Shown in pieces: positions 15,004-18,383 of a stretch of DNA of 18,383 nt. The notes under the pieces were generated by a model, which did not search any database, was not told where the DNA came from, and saw nothing but the letters and a program-made list of their open reading frames with translations. Position 1 is the first letter of the stretch. Each line of letters opens with the position of its first letter. Source of the DNA: Pseudomonadota bacterium (lineage in GTDB: Bacteria > Pseudomonadota > Gammaproteobacteria > Xanthomonadales > Xanthomonadaceae); the NCBI GenBank assembly GCA_023425225.1, contig JAFADB010000162.1:1-18383 (forward strand). The letters run 5' to 3'. Made by a program: the position numbers and the translations under genes.

Positions 15004-15519
15004 TTACTGGGTCACGAAACTGGTGAACAGCAACTCGTCGGCGCACGGCTTGCCGGTCTCGGCCTTGAACAGCTTCTGCACCTCGGCCAGCGCCTGCCGC
15101 TGCAGCTCTTCCTTGCCGGCGCGGTCGGCGATGGATGCCGGGTCCACCTGCGAGAACAGCATCAGCAGCGCCGCGCGCGCCGCCGGCGCATTGGCCTCGA
15201 TGCTCTTGAGCGAGTCGGCGTCGCGGGTCATCAGCTGCACTTCCACCTGCAGGTAGCGCGGGCCGTCGATCGGGCCGTTGAGGTTGACCACGAACGGCGG
15301 ATCCATGGCGAAGTACTGCGCCGGCGCGGGCAGGGCGCTGGTCTTCACCGTCGCCGGGGCCGCGGCGGCCTGCTGGCGGCTGGCGAAGTACCAGGCCGCG
15401 CCGCCGGCGACCGCGGCCACCACCACGGCGACGATGACGACGATCAGCACCAGCTTGGAGCCACCGCCGCTCTTTTCCTTGGCGGCGGGCTTCTTGTTCT
15501 TGTCGGCGGCTGTGGCCAC
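15004..15519 (-). CDS. fliL: Flagellar basal body-associated protein FliL
   Basis: FliL is a single-pass inner-membrane protein that associates with the stator ring around the flagellar base. The 171-residue product has a short Lys-rich cytoplasmic N-terminus, one hydrophobic segment (about residues 22-45 of the chosen product, starting LVLIVVIVAVVVAAVAGG) and a periplasmic FliL domain containing FVVNLNG and YLQVEVQL, ending FTSFVTQ. I chose the GTG at 15519 because it has CGGAG about 10 nt upstream. It also lies 28 nt after the predicted sigma-54 start point. An in-frame ATG at 15558, giving 184 residues, has no ribosome site and would lie upstream of that transcript. The TAA stop is 15 nt before fliM. 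fliL heads the fliLMNOP unit. Confidence 0.9.
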   Translation of the reverse strand: MATAADKNKKPAAKEKSGGGSKLVLIVVIVAVVVAAVAGGAAWYFASRQQAAAAPATVKTSALPAPAQYFAMDPPFVVNLNGPIDGPRYLQVEVQLMTRDADSLKSIEANAPAARAALLMLFSQVDPASIADRAGKEELQRQALAEVQKLFKAETGKPCADELLFTSFVTQ

Positions 15520-15558
15520 GGGTGGGGAACTCCGGCAGAAATGTCTGCCGCTGTCCAT

Positions 15559-15573
15559 GCAAAGGCCGTGCCG
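15559..15573 (-). promoter_or_regulatory. Sigma-54 (RpoN) promoter for fliL
   Basis: On the minus strand the sequence CGGCACGGCCTTTGCA gives GG at 15572-15571 and GC at 15560-15559, exactly 10 nt apart. It matches the TGGCACG-N4-TTGCW consensus at all but the first base. Counting the C of GC as -12 puts the start point near 15547, which leaves a 28-nt leader before the GTG at 15519. Sigma-54 with FleQ-type activators commonly drives mid-class flagellar genes in this lineage. Confidence 0.82.
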
Positions 15574-15638
15574 TTCGCCGGATCCACCTGCGCCGGATTA
15601 TTGGCGCGGGGCGCGTGTCAGGCGCGGAGTGGTGAGTT

Positions 15639-15979
15639 CATCGTCCCCGTGCAGGCGCACTATTGTCCGGAGAAGGCGCCGGGCTGATCGGCTTTCAGCT
15701 GGAGCGGCGCAGCCCATGCCCAGCGAATTCGTCGTCCCCGCGCAGGCGGGGGCCCAGTGCCTGTGTCTCGAAAGATGGAGCTACCTGCAGATTCAGTAGC
15801 GGGTTGATTCCACCGCGGAAGTCCCTGGGTCCCCGCCTGCGCGAGGACGACGAGTACATGGCAGCGCCACGATCCGGGTCCCGACATTGCCAGCGGGGTC
15901 GCAAGGCCTCTGCCGCCTGCCTTCATCGGCAAGACGGGAAACCTCCCCGGACAGTGGTGTGCCTTCGCGGGGACGAATG
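15639..15979. repeat. Nested inverted repeats in the fliK-fliL gap (PAQAG-type element)
   Basis: The 511 bp between fliK and fliL contain two inverted pairs, one inside the other. The outer arms are 15639-15670 and 15947-15979. Their 32-33 bases match with about two small gaps and a few mismatches, and both end in TGTCCGG at the inner side. The inner arms are 15730-15757 and 15825-15852, with 26 of 28 bases complementary. Both arm types share a CGTCCCCGCG-aGGC core. In translation this core gives the VVPAQAG and PRLRGDD peptides often seen in spuriously annotated small proteins from proteobacterial intergenic repeats. No transposase is present. I see nothing else in this gap except the fliL promoter at its low-coordinate end. 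Confidence 0.75.
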
Positions 15980-16030
15980 CCCGGATGCAAATGCCATGGA
16001 CCCCTGCTCGGCGGATTCCGCAGAACCGTG

Positions 16031-17200
16031 TCAGGCGTAGGCGTCGAGCAGGCCGCGCAGGCGCAGCGCCACCGGCGAAAGCGTGGTGACGGCGGTGTCG
16101 ATGCCGTCGAGGCCGTCCGCGTCGGCACGGACCGCCGATGCCTGGCCGCCCGGGTTTTCCTGCTGCTGCCGGCCGACATCGGCCTGGCCCAGCTGCAGGC
16201 CCTGCTGGCCGAGCATCTCGCGCAGGCGCGGCAGGCTGCCTTCCAGCGCCTGGCGCACGTCGGCGTGGGCACTGCTGAAGCTGGCGTGCACGCGGTCGCC
16301 GTCCAGCTGCAGGCGCACTTCCACCGGGCCCAGGTTTTCCGGGTTGATGTGGATGTGGGCGTGGCCGATCTTCTGGTCGGCCAGCCAGCCCAGGCGCACG
16401 CCGATGGCGTTGCCGAAGTCGTCGCTGTCCAGGTCCGGAATGGCGGTCGGTGCGCCGGTGAACGGCGCCGCGACCTCGGGCTTGGCGGCGGCAGCGGAGG
16501 CGGGCGCCGACATCAGCGCGGCGAAGCCTTCGCCGTCGGGTGCGATGGCGGTGCCGGTGTCGGTGTCCGCTGCGGCCAGCACATCGGATGCGACGGCGAT
16601 CGGCGCCATCGTCGTTTCCGCGGGTTCGGCCTCGATCCTGCCGACCGCCGGCGCACGGTTGTCCAGGCCCGGTGCCGTCGGCAAGGCGGTGGATGCCTGC
16701 AGCCGGTCGGCACTGGCGCCGGCGTTCGCCGCCTGCATCGCCAGTGGCGTGGTGGAGGCATCGGCCGCGGGCGGGGGCGCGTCCGCGGGCAATGTGGGCG
16801 ACGCGAGGCCCAGGCTGGACAGGCCGGCCGGCGGCCAGGCGGGCGGTTCCGCGTCGGTGTCGTCGTGGCCGCCGTCGGCGGGCTGGGACGAGGTGGATGC
16901 TTCCCCGGCGCTCGCTTCGGGCGTTTCGGCCGGCTTGCCGGACGCATCCCGCGAGGCATGGGCCGGCTTGCCGGCATCCTTCTTCGCCGTGCCGTCCTTT
17001 GCGCCGCCGTCGGCAGGCGCCCTGGGCTTTTCCCGGGCCTGCGCGGTTGGCGGCGCCGAGGTCCCGCCGCTGCCGGAGTCGATCATCTGCGCGAAGCTGT
17101 CGTCGCCGCCGGTCGACGTCTTGTCGGCCGGCGCGACATCGCCCGTGCCGCGCGAGGCGGCCGTGCCGGATGTGGCGGCGAACGGCGACAACACGTTCAT
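16031..17200 (-). CDS. fliK: Flagellar hook-length control protein FliK
   Basis: FliK is an exported molecular ruler that measures the hook and flips FlhB from rod/hook to filament substrate specificity. The 389-residue product has the expected two-part form. Residues 1 to about 255 are a low-complexity Ala/Pro/Asp/Thr-rich region of little conservation. A compact C-terminal Flg_hook domain follows at about 261-340, marked by NPENLGPVEVRL (about 286-297) and a following helix with DVRQALEGSLPRLREML. The start overlaps the fliJ stop (ATGA). Its natural partner flhB is also in this window. fliK appears to be the last gene of its unit: the next 511 bp hold no credible gene, only inverted repeats, before fliL with its own promoter. 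Confidence 0.93.
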   Translation of the reverse strand: MNVLSPFAATSGTAASRGTGDVAPADKTSTGGDDSFAQMIDSGSGGTSAPPTAQAREKPRAPADGGAKDGTAKKDAGKPAHASRDASGKPAETPEASAGEASTSSQPADGGHDDTDAEPPAWPPAGLSSLGLASPTLPADAPPPAADASTTPLAMQAANAGASADRLQASTALPTAPGLDNRAPAVGRIEAEPAETTMAPIAVASDVLAAADTDTGTAIAPDGEGFAALMSAPASAAAAKPEVAAPFTGAPTAIPDLDSDDFGNAIGVRLGWLADQKIGHAHIHINPENLGPVEVRLQLDGDRVHASFSSAHADVRQALEGSLPRLREMLGQQGLQLGQADVGRQQQENPGGQASAVRADADGLDGIDTAVTTLSPVALRLRGLLDAYA

Positions 17201-17652
17201 GCCGCGTCCCCGGACTCGTCATCCCGCTGCATCAGGCGCACGCGGCGGGCACCGAGGTCGTCCATCTCGCGCTGGTCGCGACGGTCGGTGACCACCTTCT
17301 CCTGCGCGCGGTAGCTGGCCGCCAGCTGCTCCAGCACCTGCTTGTCGCGGCTGGCCAGCAGCAGCCGGGCGCGTTCGGCCTCGACCCGCTCGCGGTTGCG
17401 GTCCACGGTCTGGCTCTGCTGCTGCACCGCGCTTTCCAGGCGCTCGATGAAGGCGCGGCGGTTGGCCAGCTGCGCCGGGCTGGTCAGCGCCATCTGGCTG
17501 CTGGCGTATTCCTCGGCGTAGCGGCGCAGTTCCTCCAGCCGCGAGGTGTGGGTTTCCAGTGCCCGCTGGCGCTCGGCGAGGTCGCGGGCGACCTCGTCCT
17601 CGTGGTCCTGGGCGCGACGCAGCAGGGGATCCATTCGTCGGGATTGCATCAT
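17197..17652 (-). CDS. fliJ: Flagellar export chaperone/stalk protein FliJ
   Basis: A 151-residue, highly charged, almost entirely helical protein fits FliJ, the coiled-coil stalk that sits in the FliI hexamer, links it to FlhA and cycles export chaperones. There are no membrane segments or signal peptide. Charged, Glu/Arg/Gln-rich heptad-like sequence runs from about residue 8 to 135. The usual family length is about 145-150. The chosen ATG overlaps the fliI stop (ATGA). A second ATG immediately follows it, and a third at codon 7 (MDPLLRR) is an alternative start. The stop overlaps the fliK ATG by 4 nt. Assignment rests on size, composition and position between fliI and fliK, because FliJ sequences are poorly conserved. 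Confidence 0.9.
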   Translation of the reverse strand: MMQSRRMDPLLRRAQDHEDEVARDLAERQRALETHTSRLEELRRYAEEYASSQMALTSPAQLANRRAFIERLESAVQQQSQTVDRNRERVEAERARLLLASRDKQVLEQLAASYRAQEKVVTDRRDQREMDDLGARRVRLMQRDDESGDAA

Positions 17653-18383
17653 GGCGCGTTCTCACGTTCTACCAGCCGCTTGAGCGCGGCCTGGCTGTGC
17701 GGCAGGTCGGCGGCCTTGGCCACGTCCTGCCCGAGGAATTCGACGATCTCCGGCCAGCGCTCCAGCGCCTCGTCGGTGGCGGGGTCGTTGCCGCGCTGGT
17801 AGGCGCCGATGGCGATCAGGTCGCGGTTGGCCGAGTACGCCGACACCAGCCGCTTGAGCTTGCGGATGCGCAGCCGCCACGGCTCGTCGGCGATGTCCTG
17901 GACCACGCGGCTGACCGAGGACTCGACGTCGATGGCCGGGTACAGGCCGCTGTCGGCCACCCGCCGCGACAGCAGGATGTGGCCGTCGAGGATGGCGCGG
18001 GCGGCATCGGCGATCGGGTCCTGCGGGTCGTCGCCCTCGGTCAGCACGGTGTAGAAGGCGGTGATCGAGCCGCGGCCCTTGGCGCCGTTGCCGGCGCGCT
18101 CGACCAGCGCCGGCAATTTGGCGAACACCGAAGGCGGATAGCCGCGGGTGGTGGGCGGCTCGCCCACCGACAGGCCGATCTCGCGCTGGGCCTGGGCGAA
18201 GCGGGTCAGCGAGTCCATCAGCAGCAGCACGTTCAGGCCCTGGTCGCGGAACCACTCGGCGATGGCGGTGGCGCGGTAGGCGCCGTGCAGGCGCGCCAGC
18301 GGCGGCCGGTCGGCGGGCGAGGCGACCACCACCGCGCGGCGCAGGCCTTCCTCGCCCAGCGTGGTCTCGACGAAGTCGCGCAC
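17649..18383 (-). CDS. fliI: Flagellar export ATPase FliI, C-terminal part (5' end outside window)
   Basis: This is the C-terminal ~244 residues of the flagellum-specific ATPase that, with FliH and FliJ, energises and prepares substrates at the cytoplasmic face of the export apparatus. The reading frame is open to the window edge, so the N-terminal part (including the Walker A loop) lies outside. Visible hallmarks are the Walker B strand NVLLLMDSLTRFAQAQREIG (about residues 50-69 of the fragment), the GEPPTTRGYPPSVF stretch, and the C-terminal region with YPAIDVESSVSRV, all typical of FliI and related F1-like ATPases. The TGA stop overlaps the fliJ ATG by 4 nt (ATGA), so translation is probably coupled. 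A type III secretion ATPase (SctN) would share these motifs, but the fliJ-fliK neighbours settle the flagellar assignment. Confidence 0.96.
   Translation of the reverse strand: MRDFVETTLGEEGLRRAVVVASPADRPPLARLHGAYRATAIAEWFRDQGLNVLLLMDSLTRFAQAQREIGLSVGEPPTTRGYPPSVFAKLPALVERAGNGAKGRGSITAFYTVLTEGDDPQDPIADAARAILDGHILLSRRVADSGLYPAIDVESSVSRVVQDIADEPWRLRIRKLKRLVSAYSANRDLIAIGAYQRGNDPATDEALERWPEIVEFLGQDVAKAADLPHSQAALKRLVERENAP

Noticed and set aside
15520..15558. ATG at 15558 as the fliL start
   Set aside because: No ribosome site, and it lies upstream of the start point predicted from the sigma-54 element that overlaps it.
14026..15687. 553-codon plus-strand frame opposite fliM and fliL
   Set aside because: Antisense shadow of well-recognised genes. 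It even crosses the intergenic sigma-54 promoter.
15695..15904. Small minus-strand frame (69 codons) in the fliK-fliL gap containing PRLRGDD-type peptide
   Set aside because: The peptide is the translation of the inverted repeat arms, a well-known spurious call. It has no ribosome site.

Overview
The window is a contiguous piece of a polar-flagellum and chemotaxis gene cluster, with every gene on the minus strand. GC content is very high (about 70% by eye). The gene order is fliI-fliJ-fliK / fliL-M-N-O-P / fliQ-R / a diguanylate cyclase / flhB-flhA / flhF-flhG-fliA-cheY-cheZ / cheA. Together with FlhF, a FleN-type FlhG and three sigma-54-type promoters, this points to a gammaproteobacterium of the Xanthomonadaceae/Lysobacteraceae (Xanthomonas, Stenotrophomonas, Lysobacter, Luteimonas or similar). 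The genus cannot be fixed from the sequence alone. fliI is cut by the right edge and cheA by the left edge.

Layout in transcription order (high to low coordinates): the export ATPase fliI (3' part), fliJ and fliK are joined by 4-nt overlaps. A 511-bp gap full of inverted repeats follows. Then come fliL (own sigma-54 promoter), the C-ring genes fliM and fliN, and the export-gate genes fliO and fliP, nearly all overlapping. A 184-bp gap with a ~125-bp palindrome follows, then fliQ and fliR behind a second sigma-54 promoter whose predicted start point abuts the fliQ ATG. Next is a ~990-residue membrane sensor diguanylate cyclase with 14 propeller-type repeats, a Y_Y_Y domain and GGDEF. flhB and flhA follow behind a third sigma-54 promoter. 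After a 137-bp gap holding a possible 26-codon leader ORF come flhF, flhG (fleN), fliA, cheY and cheZ, which overlap or sit within 14 nt of one another. A sigma-28-like promoter lies inside the 3' end of flhF, just before flhG. A 305-bp gap with a REP-like inverted pair and a 32-codon leader ORF precedes cheA.

The genes work together as the export gate and chaperone/ATPase module (FliI/J, FliO/P/Q/R, FlhA/B), its substrate-length switch (FliK with FlhB), the motor and switch proteins (FliL/M/N), the polar placement and number control pair (FlhF/FlhG), the late sigma factor (FliA) and the first part of the chemotaxis signalling chain (CheA-CheY-CheZ). The protein content is mostly conventional. 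The less ordinary content is in the gaps: promoters, leader ORFs and repeat elements that appear to divide the cluster into separate transcription units, plus the sensor cyclase embedded between fliR and flhB.
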